Assembly: GCA_012295275.1 (NCBI GenBank)
Contig: CM022674.1
Location: 6,256,436 to 6,303,935, forward strand
DNA length: 47,500 nucleotides
Source of the DNA: Chrysomallon squamiferum
Taxonomy: Eukaryota > Mollusca > Gastropoda > Neomphalida > Peltospiridae
Reading direction: 5' to 3'
Shown here piece after piece: positions 1 to 13,969 of the stretch. A model generated the notes under the pieces. It searched no databases. It saw only the letters and a list, made by a program, of their open reading frames with translations, and was not told where the DNA came from. The position numbers and the translations under genes were made by a program. Every line of letters begins with the position of its first letter. Positions within the stretch are counted from its first letter, which is position 1.

Positions 1-662
1 TACTACTACTACTAGTACTATTACCACTACTACTACTACTATTACTACTACTACTATTACTGCTACTACTATTACTACTACTATTACTACTACTACTATT
101 ACTGCTACTACTATTACTACTACTACTACTATTACTACTACTACTACAGCTATTACTACTACTACTATTACTGCTACTGCTATTACTATTACTATTACTA
201 CTACTATTACTGCTACTAGTATTACTGTTACTACTACTAGTACTATTACTGCTTCTACTATTACTGCTAATACTACTATTACTACTACTACTACTACTAT
301 TACTGCTACTACTATTACTGCTAATACTACTATTACTACTACTTCTACTGCTGCTACTACTATTACTATTACTACATCTACTATTATTACTACTAATAAT
401 AATAATGATAATAAAATCAACATCATCCTCATCATCGACAAAAGCAACAACAATAATAACAATAACAGCAACAGCAGCAGTAGTAATAATAGTAGTAGTA
501 GGAATAGTAGTAGTAATAGTAGTAGTAGTAGTGGTTACACTAGTAGTAGTAGTGACAGTAGTAGTAACAGTAGTAGTAGTAGTGGTAGCAGTAGTAGTAG
601 TAGGAATAGTAGTAGTAATAGTAGTAGTAGTAGTGGTGGTTGTTGTAGATAGTAGTAGCAGC

Positions 663-713
<51 letters not shown>

Positions 714-750
714 TGCTGTAGGTAGTAGTAGCAGTAGTAGTAATATGAAT
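1..750. repeat. Trinucleotide-rich intron sequence (ACT/TAG microsatellites)
   Basis: About 750 bases made almost wholly of imperfect trinucleotide runs: TAC/TAT up to about 400, then TAG/CAG. The long open frames here are poly-Val, poly-Ser or poly-Thr and have no coding character. It lies downstream of the last visible exon of the minus-strand CBM2 gene, so it is probably the next intron of that gene, which continues past the left edge. Confidence 0.8.
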
Positions 751-810
751 AATAACAATTTGACACTATATCTATCACGTCAAAACAACCTCACCCTGTA
801 TTAGACCAAC

Positions 811-2060
<1,250 letters not shown>

Positions 2061-2775
2061 CTGTAACAGAATTAGTAGTAGTAGTAGTAGCAGTAGTAGT
2101 AGCAGTAGCAGTAGTAGCAGTAGCAGTAGCAGTAGTAGTAGTAGCAGTAGTAGTAGCAGCAGCAGTAGTAGTAGCAGTAGCAGTAGTGGTTGTAGTAGTA
2201 GTAGTGGTGGTTGTTGTAGGTAGTAGTAGCAGTAGCAGTAATATGAATAATAACAATTTGACAGTATATCTATTTAGTAAAGAATATAATTATTAGTAAT
2301 CTGTAAAAGAAGTAGTAGCAGCAGTAGTGGTAATAGTAATAGTAGTAGTGGTAGTAGTAATAATAGTAGTACTATTAGTAGTGGTAGTAGTACTAACAAT
2401 AGTAGTAGAATTGTAGAAGTAGTTGTTCTGCTTGTGGTAGTAGTATTGATTTTATTTTATATGAATTTAGTAAAGAATAAAATTATTAGTAGTGAGTAAA
2501 AGACAGCTAATAGTAGTAGTAGTAGTAGGGTTAGTATTGTTGTTATTATTAGTAGTAATAGTAGCAGTAGCAGCCATAGTAGTTGCAGCAGCAGTTTTAG
2601 CGATAGTAATAGCAATAGTGGCAACATCATTAGTTTTAATAGTAGCAGTAGTAGTCGCCACAGCAGTAGTAGTAGTATTAGAAGTAGCTGCAATTTTATT
2701 TTATATCTGTTTAATAAAGAATAGAATTATCAATAATATTTAAAAGAAGTAGTATCTGGATTAGTAGTAGTAATA
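2061..2775. repeat. Imperfect tandem unit: AT-rich core plus TAG-type microsatellite
   Basis: A core resembling TTATATCTATTTAATAAAG, then AATTATTAATAATCTGTAAAAGAAGTAG and a stretch of TAG/CAG triplets, recurs near 2265, 2455 and 2700, and again near 4052 and 4145. Spacing is about 190-240 bp except across the retrotransposon remnant. This is intron 1 of the minus-strand gene. The opposite-strand counterpart near 19140-19280 has single traces of the same core. Confidence 0.6.
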
Positions 2776-3049
2776 ATAATGAATGAATGAAGGAAGGAAT
2801 GTTTAATCACACCGTCTCACAAAAAATATCTCGGTATATTTTTAGTAAATATAATAAAATGGCCAAAACCTTTTAAATAAAAATACTAAATTGGTCAAAA
2901 CATTTGTGTAATAATCTGTGTAAAAGTATCACAGTTTGTTTTTTTAAATTAAAATTTATGGTTAATTTCTGTAACTCTCAGAAAAGTTTTTTTAACAAGC
3001 TCAGGATGGAATCGAAACGAATTCATCACATTTATTTGATCAAATATAT

Positions 3050-4050
3050 TTTTTTCTGGATCTGCCTAAAATGATCGGACTCCACCAAAATGTGGTGCAT
3101 TGTCAGACACTCTGACAGTGTTCACACTGAGGTGAACGATCCTTCTTCTGAATGGGTTAAACAAGTTTGATCAGCACGACACGAAAACAAGACCAATGGA
3201 AACACGACACAAAACAAGACCAATGCAAACACGACACAAAACAATCTCATCTTTCTTGCACCACTTGCGGGAGGAGGACTGCCACTCTCACAGGACTGTG
3301 TCAACAGTATGAAGTTTGTTCTTAATCGCACCGTTCCAATTATCTTGCTAAATCGAAAAATTATATTTTGGTGAATTTCATGTTTAAAATCATTGTAAGG
3401 CTCACCAGCCTGGACTCCAGGCAAATCTGAAGCAGAATCTGCCTTTCACTGCCCCTGATCGCAACATGGTTAGCTACCCAGCAAAACAACAAGATACAGT
3501 TTCGTATAGCCAGCGCAGTTAAGGGATGTTCCAAATTTATATACTGTAAAGCATAAAGACACGAAAGTGATTCTGTGAAAAATAATGTGTTTGGATGTAA
3601 AAGGAATGTTTAATTTCTTCCAGATCTTTAAGAACTGCACAAATTTCAGCAGTGAAAACTGATGCTGAATCGTGCAACCTGATGGAAAAAAATATGTTTG
3701 ATGGAAAAAGTGTAGCACAAGCTACAGAATTCCCGTCCCACGATCCATAAAATCACGGTATCATTATTTAATTTCCATGAAAAAAAATGATGATAAATAA
3801 CAGGATTTGTCCTGTCTTCTCTAAGATGCTCAAGATCTACTACAAGTTTTGGTGTTTTAAGACACCAAGGCGGAAGAACAAAATGTGTAGGTATTTCCAA
3901 ACTGAGAATTCAAACTGGAAGCAATTAGAAGCTGCTTGATACGAAGACCAAATATTTTAATGGTGTTTGACCTTACATCAGACAACCTCACATATTTGTT
4001 GTCAAATACCGTCTTATGTCCAGGATCCTTTGTTTGTTTTAGTAATAACA
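3050..4050 (-). pseudogene. Decayed 3' end of a Jockey-like non-LTR retrotransposon ORF2 (RNase H and zinc-knuckle tail)
   Basis: Read on the minus strand in several broken frames, the region follows the C-terminal layout of LINE ORF2 proteins. In order: a PPW motif (about 3887), RLHDSASVFTAEICAVL resembling the RNase H segment with its TAE motif (about 3660), FCWVANHVAIRGSE resembling the conserved FxWVPSHVGIxGNE (about 3490-3450), EPYNDFKHEI (about 3400), then CEHC followed by LTMHHILVESDHF resembling the C-terminal CxxC/HIL/C knuckle (about 3120-3060). Frames shift between motifs and stops interrupt, so it is not functional. No reverse transcriptase core is visible, so this is a 5'-truncated or eroded copy. 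It splits an AT-rich repeat series inside intron 1 of the minus-strand gene. Confidence 0.75.
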
Positions 4051-4440
4051 ATTTTATTTTATATCTATTTAATAAAGTTTAGAATAGTTAATAATTTGTA
4101 AAAGAAGTAATAGATGGGTTAGTAGTAGTAATAATAATTTTCAGTTTTATATCTATTTAATAAAGGATAAAATTATTTCCATCCATCTGTCCACTTATTA
4201 CATCTATTCAGTTTTTCAACTAATCGAGTCAGGAAAGTATCCATGCATACATCTGTCTTCTTTTTATAGCTACCGTAAACGTCCTGCCCGTAATGCAAAC
4301 ATACATTCATACCACCATCTGTTATTTACTTACCTAACAGCGAACATGCGTTTGACTGTACGTCTGTACATACCTGCCTGTCTGCGTGTATATGTTTTTG
4401 TGTCTAAACTTCGAAAGATCACAGCATGAAACAGATGTTT

Positions 4441-4563
4441 CCGAGTTTTATTTAAGTACCTATGTATTCAAAGGCAAGGCTTAAGTTTAATGTAAATTTC
4501 TGTGAATTTCATTTAAGTACCGATGTATTCAAAGACAAGGCTAACGTTTAATGTAAATTTCAG
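4441..4563. repeat. Local tandem duplication, about 61 bp twice
   Basis: Two adjacent copies of a TTTAAGTACCNATGTATTCA-type segment ending in TTTAATGTAAATTTC. The opposite-strand counterpart in gene 1 intron 1 (about 18540-18620) has one copy, so the doubling happened after the inverted duplication. Confidence 0.7.
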
Positions 4564-4599
4564 GTCGTTAAAATGTTCAAACCATCACAGAGTGCAATG

Positions 4600-5112
4600 A
4601 TGGCCCCATAAAAATATGCATTTAGTAAATGCATTACACAAGATGTCTATCTAGAGATCTTTATCTCTGTTTCAGCATACGTGTCTCTGTGTGTATATAA
4701 ATATATACTTGTTTATATCTTATGGATGAACTGAAGGTTTTATTCTTGTACTTGTATCACTGTACCAGTGTCTAAGGTGCTTCTTATCATGTCTTAGGGT
4801 TTAGAACACTATGACAGGGATTGGTAAATTTTAAATCATGACAGTAAAATTACATCCACCAGATAAATAACACATCAACAAAAGTGCTGTTTGAGTTGTT
4901 TATTTATATGCAGGAAAATATTTTGTAATTATTTAAAATAAAATAAGCGCAACTAACTAATTAACAGTTTTGTAGAAACCTGAGTAAAAAAACCTTAAAT
5001 CAACTGAATCCTAGTTAGAGACTCGCTTACGGGGTGATCAAGTAATTACGTTAACATAAGTTTAACTTAGGTGTTTATATTTTAAAATCACGCCGCCATA
5101 GCACTGAGTTCC

Positions 5113-5150
<38 letters not shown>

Positions 5151-5380
5151 TTCCTGCGGACGTCGGAGAAAACCTCGGAATCAAAGTCAAAAGCTCAGCC
5201 ACGAGGATGTACAAATTTCAACACTGTGTAACACGCAAAACTCGCCGTTTCTTAGTCGATAATTAACTTAACATTTAAAATTTAAACTCTGTTTTTTTTT
5301 TTTTTTAAATTCGTCATAGCGTATTTTTCAGTAAAAGGGTATTACGGATGGTCAAACAGAAATTTATTTACATGCATCGC
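4600..5380. other. Insertion of unknown origin in one inverted arm
   Basis: Homology to the reverse complement of gene 1 intron 1 stops near 4600 and resumes near 5380; the other arm has no equivalent. The insert holds a TA run (about 5116-5146) but no recognised coding sequence, and I could not find clear terminal repeats. It may be a non-autonomous transposon, or the other arm may have lost it. Confidence 0.4.
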
Positions 5381-5710
5381 CACTTATGGAAGTTTATTTA
5401 TTTATTATAATTATTAACACGTATTTATTTAATATTTGTCGTTGATTTATATTTTCTTTTTTTCATATGTGGAGACTAGATAACTTTAAGATTGACATAT
5501 ATGTAAAAATTAGTACTTTTAATCAAATATCTGTCGTTAGTGTATGAAAAAGAAATGTTATTAATGAAAAATAGGTTCAGAGATAACCGAGTTTTACGTT
5601 AAAAAAGGACAAGATTATCAATCTGTGTCATAGTTCTTCATAACAGTTCAGAAAGCTGCCCCTTTGTTTCTGACTTTTCGCTCTACACTTCACATCTCTC
5701 TCTCTCTCTC

Positions 5711-5719
5711 GTACACACA

Positions 5720-5802
<83 letters not shown>

Positions 5803-5919
5803 GTATGTAAGTTCCTATAAATTCATCTGCCTATCTCTCTGTAAATATGTTTATTTCTCTATTAACTATTCCAAAAAAAAAAAGTCACTTTGATGTTACT
5901 GACAATCTGGTTATGAGCA

Positions 5920-5983
<64 letters not shown>
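5711..5983. repeat. (CA)n and (TG)n microsatellites
   Basis: A CA run at about 5711-5800 and a TG run at about 5921-5983, separated by AT-rich sequence. They are close inverted partners and could form a hairpin. No coding signal is present. Confidence 0.9.
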
Positions 5984-5985
<2 letters not shown>

Positions 5986-6115
5986 CTGTGAAGTAATCCA
6001 TATCAAACACTGTATTTTTTTCTCTTTTTCTTTTACATTTGTCATCATTAATACATGATCAGTTGTCACATGTATGAGCAAATATATATTTATGTATGTG
6101 GCTGTGCATTAATTA

Positions 6116-6118
<3 letters not shown>

Positions 6119-6170
<52 letters not shown>

Positions 6171-6171
6171 T
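6119..6171. repeat. (TTA)n microsatellite upstream of the ZP gene
   Basis: An uninterrupted TTA run about 100 bp before the ZP-gene start codons. I see no convincing TATA box between it and the first exon. Confidence 0.9.
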
Positions 6172-6305
6172 TGATAAGAGCAACAACAAACCAAATTATG
6201 CAGGATGTTAACTGCGGTTCTGTTTACTTTGCACGTGCAGCGCGTCACTGTTGAGTTTGTGTCGGCTGAAATTTGATGAAATCAACACCTGCCAAGCTGT
6301 CAGAA

Positions 6306-8276
6306 ATGAACTTGAAACGTAAGAAAATTTTAATTGTATCGTTTATTGAAACAAAGCTAATAATAGTTAAATATAAGATACAATACCATGTACTTTCATA
6401 TTAAATATAAAGGCAATTTATAAATATGTAGCGATAATGGGGGAATAACTGCGAGCTATCTAACACAATTTCAAGAGACATAACTCGCGTTATAAAAATA
6501 AATTTAACACACGATTTATTTTAGACGGTATTTTTTTCTGTTTAAATTGACAGAAAGGATTGGCCATCAGGAGAATCCTATAAATATGTGGTCAGTTTTA
6601 AACACGTAATTTTATTATATGTCTCAGATTTTGTCTTAATGAGTCCAGATTTTGACTAGGTCATCATCTACTGAATTCACAGATTCTGATTGTGTGTTTA
6701 ATAATATAAAAACTCGTAAAGGTTTATTTTGTTTTATTTTATTTTATTTTTGTTTTCAGGTTTTATTTGTATGTGGTTTGGTGTAATACAAATGGTGAGT
6801 TGTTCATTACATTCATCTTTATTATTAGAAATATTGTACCTTCAACATTATTATTAGAAATATTTTCTCATCAACATAATTATTATTGTCAGTTATTGTC
6901 ATTATTATTACAATGTCAGTATCAATATTAGCATATTTCATTAAATCGCTATTTTTTTATTATTATTATTATTAGTAGTAGTAGTATTAATAGTGTTAAT
7001 AGTAGTAGTAGCAGTGTTAATAGTAATAACAGTAGCAGTAGTAGTAACAGTGATAGAAAGTTGTAGTAATAGTCGTAATAACAGTAGTATTAATAGGCGT
7101 AGTAGTAGTAGTAGTAGCAGCAGCAGCAGCAATCGGAGTTGTAGCAGTAGGATTTATAAATATATAAAATGAGAAGTGTTAAAGATGTAAATCATTTGTA
7201 AATTGTAGGGGTCTGTTGAGCTATTATTACAACTAATAATGTTTAATTATGTTTAACGATGATCACCAAGAAAAAAAGAAAAAAGTAAGGTTTTATTTAA
7301 AATATCTCTACTATAATTCGCCATGCTAGATATGTTATGTCTATTTTTCAGTTGCTGCCAAAACCGACGATGGGAGTTTTGTCGAATGATAAGTATATTG
7401 TAACAGGTCGGTCACGTTTGTTTTTCTTTTTTTCTTTCTTTCCTGCGTTTGTTTTTAATATTTATTTATTTATTTGATTGTTTGTTTGTTGTTTTGTTTT
7501 TTGTTTGTTTATTAGACAGGTAATTAGCTAGTTAGTTAGAAAATTAGTTTGAAAATTAGTTTACAATGAAAATATGGAATAACTGTATGTACCAATAATT
7601 TCGTCAAATCGTTTTAAGAAAGAACGATAACAATAAATAAAGGAACATTCAAACAAACAAACAAACAAACAATTTATTGAATACATAAATAAAAGGCTAA
7701 ATAAGTAAATAAATAATTAAAAAAAAAAAAAGTTCGGTATATCTTAACATTAACTGTTATTAATTCTAAATCACAACATTTCAATATACCGTTACTAAAT
7801 GAGAGAAGAAACCAGGAAACTACCACACCACGAGTATTTTAATTACTAAACAGAGCATCTGTTACACCAGCGCCCGTAACAAAATGGACGTCGTATTGTA
7901 TTTCTTTTTCTTTTTTTTTTTTTTTTTTTTGGAACCATACATGACGTAACGAGCTTCCGTTCAAGAAGAGATCCTGAGATCCGTCACGTTTCGGCTCCAG
8001 GCTTGGTATCCAAGCAACAGTCCAGTCCCTTGCCTTGCTAGTGTCAGTGAACCTCGTTTAATTATTATTTTATTTGAAAACAGATTTTTGATGTCTTCCG
8101 TCCTCGCTGTCATTCGTTCCAGACGTTATGACGTATTAGAGATGACTCCGCTGTCAAACTGAAATATCGACCTGTTTTCGTTTCATGTGAATCTGGCGAC
8201 GTTCTGTCAACTTCTGTTTATACAAAGCTTCCTTGAAATTTTCTTATTTATTATCGGTCTCTCCAAACCGGAGATT

Positions 8277-8312
<36 letters not shown>

Positions 8313-8398
8313 AACGTTTATGTATATTAAAAAAAAGTCGAGTGAAGTGAAGTGAAAATAAACAAATTCAGCTTGAATAAAATAAAATAAAAAGCTTA

Positions 8399-8483
<85 letters not shown>

Positions 8484-8644
8484 TTAAAAATTAATTAATA
8501 AAGTTTTATAAATAAAAAGAAAGAAATGAAAATAGTCTGACTGAAAAAAATAACAAAAAAACAGAATAACAAAACTGAAAATTAATATTACACTGTCACA
8601 GTAAAATAAAGAAAAAAATGAAGATGATAGTCCTCGTCATTCTT

Positions 8645-8719
<75 letters not shown>

Positions 8720-9210
8720 TCACAAGATCAGTGTGGATTAACGCACTGAATTACTGTAATCCACACTGACGCTAGTGAGATTTCACGAAAAACTAAATTT
8801 TCATAAATTCTTCAAACTAAAAACGTCACAATTCAAAGCAACAGCTTCGTCTGTGTTAAATATCACTGTAGTCAACCTGACTTTAATCACATTAATCATA
8901 TAACCTATTTTCAGATATGTTAAAACACTGTGTCTCTGTGTCTTGCAGTCAGAATGACCTGTGGTCACTCGTACAAAGATTTGGCCACTCTCACTGCACG
9001 GACGGACATGACGGACGGTCGTCCGTACGCTGTATGCAAGGGACGTAACCGCTACTACTATAAAGCGAAGGACCGAGCTACGTACTTTCTTCATGTCGGA
9101 ACAGAAGGAGATGAGAGCAAACAATGTGTGTTTATGGTTGGTCTGCATTTTATTCATTTATTTATTGATTTATTTGATTGATTTATTTCATTAGTGTTAT
9201 TGCTGTTATT

Positions 9211-9291
<81 letters not shown>

Positions 9292-10212
9292 AGCATTAGC
9301 ATTAGCATTCTGTTAAGAGGTCATGATGCATTACAGAAATACACAAATTTTGCAAATGTTTCGTTTCCATGATAGTGACATCTTTTCATAGATCCTGAAC
9401 TGATTAGTTCTAAATAGCAGAAAGTGAAACCACAATTTTTATCCTTTATCAGAGTATTTAATTAAAGCAAATAAAATCAATTATTTTTTTCGAAAAAAAC
9501 AACAACAAATAATAAGTAAATAAATAAAAAATTAAAGAAATAAAATAAAGAAAGAAATAAAGAAAGAAAAGAAAGAAAACTTACTGTCAGTATTTACACA
9601 CAGTTTATACAAGCAGTTTATAAACACACATACAAACAACGAAACAAATAAAACAAAACAAAATTAGTACACACACGTAGACACACATACAATATCATTA
9701 AGTAAAAACATATATACAGTAAAAAATAAAAATAAATAAATAAATAAATAAATAAAAGAACATTCCATTATGACTTGTATGGTTTGTTCCGACGAACATA
9801 CAAGGAAAGGGACAGAGTTATCTTTCCTCACAACGAAACGGAAACAGATTTCGTTTTACGAAACACTGTGACACCGTATTTCAGAAAAACAACGCCACGT
9901 GGACGTTCCACGTCATCACCTACGTTCCTATTTCCGGAAAGCTGTTAGTAAAGGAAGAAGCACCTTACGTCACGACGTGCGACTACGCAGACTACAGCAA
10001 GGGGGACAGCTCGGTTTCAGAGTATGTAGAAAGGTGCGTAACAACGTTGATTTGATGGGAGGTTAGTGAATTCGAGGAAAAAGTTGATTTTTTTTAAACA
10101 GTTTGTTTCGTTACAGTAACATTATGAGAACAGTTTGAATAATTTAATGTCTTGTTTAGCCATTATGTTATCACTCTGCTTAATTTTATTATTATTTTAT
10201 TTTTATTACTAT

Positions 10213-10253
<41 letters not shown>

Positions 10254-10887
10254 TTTAATTTTATTTACAAACTGTTTCCTGTTGCTATAAAACACCGTAG
10301 CAAACGCTGTACTGTCAGTCTTAAGTCGAATATAGTTAAAGACACTGGTAATAAACAACAGTATTTACAACAAACCCAGTTTATTCTCAAATGCACACAT
10401 CTACACGTACACGCATACGCACACACACGTACACCTATCTACTTACCATTTCTCAGCCAAGAGCCCGTGGGTGAGATGTTAGGCGAGGTGGGGGCACCGA
10501 GTACGTCATCATCAATGAATCTGTACCTCACTGACGTCATGAACAGACGTATCCTCGACAACGTCAAGCTGGGAACAACAATCAGGATCGTTGCTACGCT
10601 CGTTGGTATGTCCATGACGTCATTTGTTGTGACGTCATAGATTGAATTTTTTTTATCATTGTTACGATACAATGGTTGTTGTTGTTGCTGTTAAAGTGGA
10701 ACGTTGTTTGTGTATCAAAGTTTATGATATGTATGAATTTATGTTTATTTGTATATCTGTATAGAGTTATATATATATATATATATATATGATGTTCGTC
10801 AACATCTCGTGTTTGTTAGATTTTTTTTTCTTGTTCTTGTCCTTTTGTTTCATCATCATCACCACTACTATGATCATGTTCATTGCA

Positions 10888-10926
<39 letters not shown>

Positions 10927-11031
10927 GTTATTAACAAGGTGATAATCCTATGGAAGTGAGTTTTCAGACAGTCTCATGTACAGCTGTGGGTTTCCTCTCG
11001 TCCTATCCAATTATAATAAACGGGTACGTAT

Positions 11032-11078
<47 letters not shown>

Positions 11079-11933
11079 TAATAAATAAATAAATAACTGA
11101 CTAATACTTCATAAGCATATTTTTGTTTGCGGCAATGAAGGCCAGTAATAATAATTATTTGAAGAAACAAAAAAAATATATATGTTTTATAAAATCTTTC
11201 TTTACTATTCTGATATCCGCAGCTGTGGCGACGGCATCATCATCGCCAAAGACGACGGCTTCGTCACGTCTGCTCGACAGACGACAAGTCCTTTCTTCCA
11301 GTCATTCAGACTACCCGGGTCTAAGAAGGTGCTCTTCCAGTGTGTCTTTGTGTTGTGTTCTACAAACTGCGACGGGGTGAGTTTTTGTTTCGGACGAAAT
11401 TAGTGGCTGACATTTCCAATCCCGTACATGAGAAAATCTATCACGTGTTAATTACCTCTTTTTTTTGAAATAATAGCAGTGAATTTAAATAAGTATACGA
11501 CTAATTATAAACTAACTAAATGAGAATAAATAATAATAATAAGCTGTTTACGTCAGTATTTAGGTCAGTCAGTACAGATATGTCCGATGATTTCCGAAGA
11601 TTTCCGAGTCTCTGATTTTTATGATAGAGATCTTCGATTTGTCCTTGTAGCGTGTATATATATATATATGTACGACTAAATGATAGCTTTTATTGTACAA
11701 GCGAACTCGAAAATGACCAATATAAAGAAAATGTAAAGCCAAAATTGTTGTTAAATGAGTATATTATTCGAAATCGTTGCAAAATGTCCGCCTGAATTGT
11801 TCTTCCCCAGAGAAAACTTGGACTAAAACAAAAAGTGGTTGCAGGACTGATTTTGACAAACATCCGAAGTTCAGCGAGTGCATGCCTCTAATGTTACTAT
11901 TATTTTTGCTATTATCGTTGTTATTGTTGTTGC

Positions 11934-11971
<38 letters not shown>

Positions 11972-12077
11972 TTTTAGCCGACTTGTCAACTAAAGAGAAG
12001 AAGAAAACGATCAGCTATAAACAAGCAAATAGGTAAGCTTTATTTTACTGCTGTTGTTGCTTCTTCTTCTTCTTCTT

Positions 12078-12111
<34 letters not shown>

Positions 12112-12391
12112 AACTACTACTACTCTGCTGCTACTACCAACACCAACACTACTACTACTGCTGTTCCTGCTACTACTGCTACTTCCAGTACAACAAATAC
12201 AGAAAGAATAATAGCAATAACAAGAATCGTAATAACAACAGTAACAACAGCAATATAATAATAATGAAATGATGATGGCTATGACGACGACGACAACAAC
12301 AACAACCATAATAATAATAATGTACTGTTTTGAACTTTCAGTACACACAACAGAAGTAACTGTAGAAGACATTAACCTTATCCAAGACTGA
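6306..12391 (+). CDS. ZP-domain (zona pellucida-like) secreted protein, ten exons
   Basis: Exons: 6306-6318, 6760-6794, 7352-7406, 8949-9136, 9885-10033, 10457-10605, 10939-11023, 11223-11376, 11978-12032, 12342-12391 (TGA). All phases join to one 310-residue frame. ATG 6306 gives a signal-peptide-like start (MNLKRFICMWFGVIQMLL); an in-frame ATG at 6276 would add ten residues, and a TGA precedes it. The ZP-N part has four Cys (39, 64, 94, 129), the canonical number. The ZP-C part has Cys 210, 226, 265, 270, 274 and 279 and the family motifs GDGIIIAKDDGF and SPFFQSFRLPGS. RRRKR at 283-287 is a furin-type cleavage site; only 23 polar residues follow, with no membrane helix. ZP proteins polymerise into extracellular matrices such as egg envelopes. 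Introns are microsatellite-rich, the longest being 7407-8948. It lies between inverted cellulase-gene copies, with no obvious functional link. Role in egg coat versus other matrix is undetermined. Confidence 0.85.
8281..8716. repeat. Simple-repeat cluster in ZP intron 3 (poly-T, TAA, TA, TTC, TTA)
   Basis: Poly-T at about 8281-8309, TAA then TA at about 8401-8472, TTC at about 8641-8674 and TTA at about 8675-8716. Purely intronic; the rest of intron 3 (7407-8948) shows no recognisable feature. Confidence 0.85.
9210..9291. repeat. (TTG)n microsatellite in ZP intron 4
   Basis: A TTG run just downstream of the exon 4 donor. The poly-Val frame across it is not coding. The remainder of the 748-bp intron is AT-rich, with TAAA and GAAA runs around 9500-9570 and 9720-9755. 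Confidence 0.9.
11035..11095. repeat. (TAA)n microsatellite in ZP intron 7
   Basis: A TAA run following the exon 7 donor at 11024. Similar TTA or TAC runs sit in intron 5 (about 10211-10253), intron 6 (about 10888-10927) and intron 8 (about 11935-11969), and a TTC/TAC run in intron 9 (about 12060-12125). Confidence 0.85.
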
Positions 12392-13110
12392 ATTAGACAG
12401 CAATTATTTCGCCGGAACAAGCCTCATGCATTACGTCCATTTCCGAGGTTATCACCAATCAGATCTGACAAGACAAATTCGATCTTGATACCAGCCAATC
12501 AAAACGCATTAAATCCATATTCGTCGACAGCTTTCACAGACGAGGTCGAAGCAGGCAAACCTATTTCTGCCAGTGTCGCATGTCTAATTCAGGTCTGGGT
12601 CATATTAAAGAAAAAAAAAAAAAAAAAAAAAACAGTTTTATATTACTGAAAATATCGTAAATGAAAAGGCGGTGAAAAAATAACAACAACAACATCAAAA
12701 AAAAAAATAAATAAAAAAAATAAAAAGCGACAGTCTGTCAGTTCTGTCGTTCATCTAAACATGGTAATCTAATTTATTATGTAACGTCACACGAACAAAA
12801 ATGGCGGCGGATATTGCGGTTAGGTTAGTAGGGCGGTCAGATTTCCACGTGACAAATCGATGCAGAGGTGATGTTAAAGAAACAACATGAACGTAATGTG
12901 TATGATGCTTGGAAACATAAAATGTTAAATAATAAACAGTTTATCTACGTGTATGTATTTTCGTTACATTCAGGCATAGGTAAAGTTTGACAAAATTGTT
13001 CAATTAGTACTTGTATTTAAAGAATGTTAAATTTGTTAATATTTTTTTATTTTTAAAATAATAACTATTTTTGAAATGAAAATAAATAATAGTAATAATC
13101 TTATTTTTTA

Positions 13111-13143
<33 letters not shown>

Positions 13144-13599
13144 TATCATCATAATCATAAGCGTATTGACCTAGTTAACAGAAAGCTGTGGTCTGCTATT
13201 GTAAAATATTCGTGACGTCAGTGGTTTTTCCGAGAAAATTAACAACACTATTAGTGGAATTTTCTAGAAGACGACGTATTTACGAGATAAAATACATTCT
13301 TTATGGAAACTCATCCTTTCTATTTTTCCACATAACTGCCAATATTTTAGTCTTCATTACTGCCTTCAAAAGGTTCATAGCTAAAAGTAACGCAAATAAG
13401 ATCAATTTAGGTGATAAACGAGAAAGTGCAAGATATGGTCTCACAACAGATTTTAAAAGTGCGCAATATTGTTTATCATAAAATACTAGTGTATATGGAC
13501 ATCTAATGGAATTTAGCGTGTGTTCGTGTGTGTGTGTGTGTTTAAGCGAATCGTGTCTATATTGAAATATTCTAAGTGTAGATGATAACGGTATATTTG

Positions 13600-13876
13600 T
13601 TTATAAATGTATTATTGTTACTAATGTTTTGCTTGGAAATGTCATGATTGAAAAATGTAGTATTTGTTACGTATGTTTTATTATTCGTTTGATTCAAACG
13701 TTTCTCGATTATGAATGTTTTGTTATTAAAATAGTTACGTTTATTATGAAAATGTTCTTAAAAACTGGTTAATTTGTTACAGATGTTTTGTTTGAAGACT
13801 GTTACGCTCATTAAATGCCATATTTGAAGAATGTTATATTTGTTACAAATGTTTTGTTTGGAAATGGTTACTTTTG

Positions 13877-13880
<4 letters not shown>
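13600..13880. repeat. Degenerate tandem repeat around TTTGTTAC-ATGTTTTGTTTG
   Basis: Motifs resembling TTGTTACNNATGTTTTGTTT recur near 13613, 13663, 13775 and 13839, separated by related A/T-rich text with GTTACG. The copies are diverged. The block ends at a long poly-A run (about 13879-13911). Confidence 0.5.
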
Positions 13881-13917
<37 letters not shown>

Positions 13918-13969
13918 AACGTTGTTTGTTGATTTATCAATAATTCTGGTTTCAATCTTACTGTCTATG

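Noticed and set aside
3122-3424. Minus-strand open frame of 100 codons as a host gene
   Set aside because: Its motifs match the C-terminal part of a LINE ORF2, with frame shifts on both sides; it is a retrotransposon remnant.
13188-13481. Plus-strand open frame of 97 codons in the spacer
   Set aside because: No recognised motif, splice context or homologous copy; a frame of this length can occur by chance.
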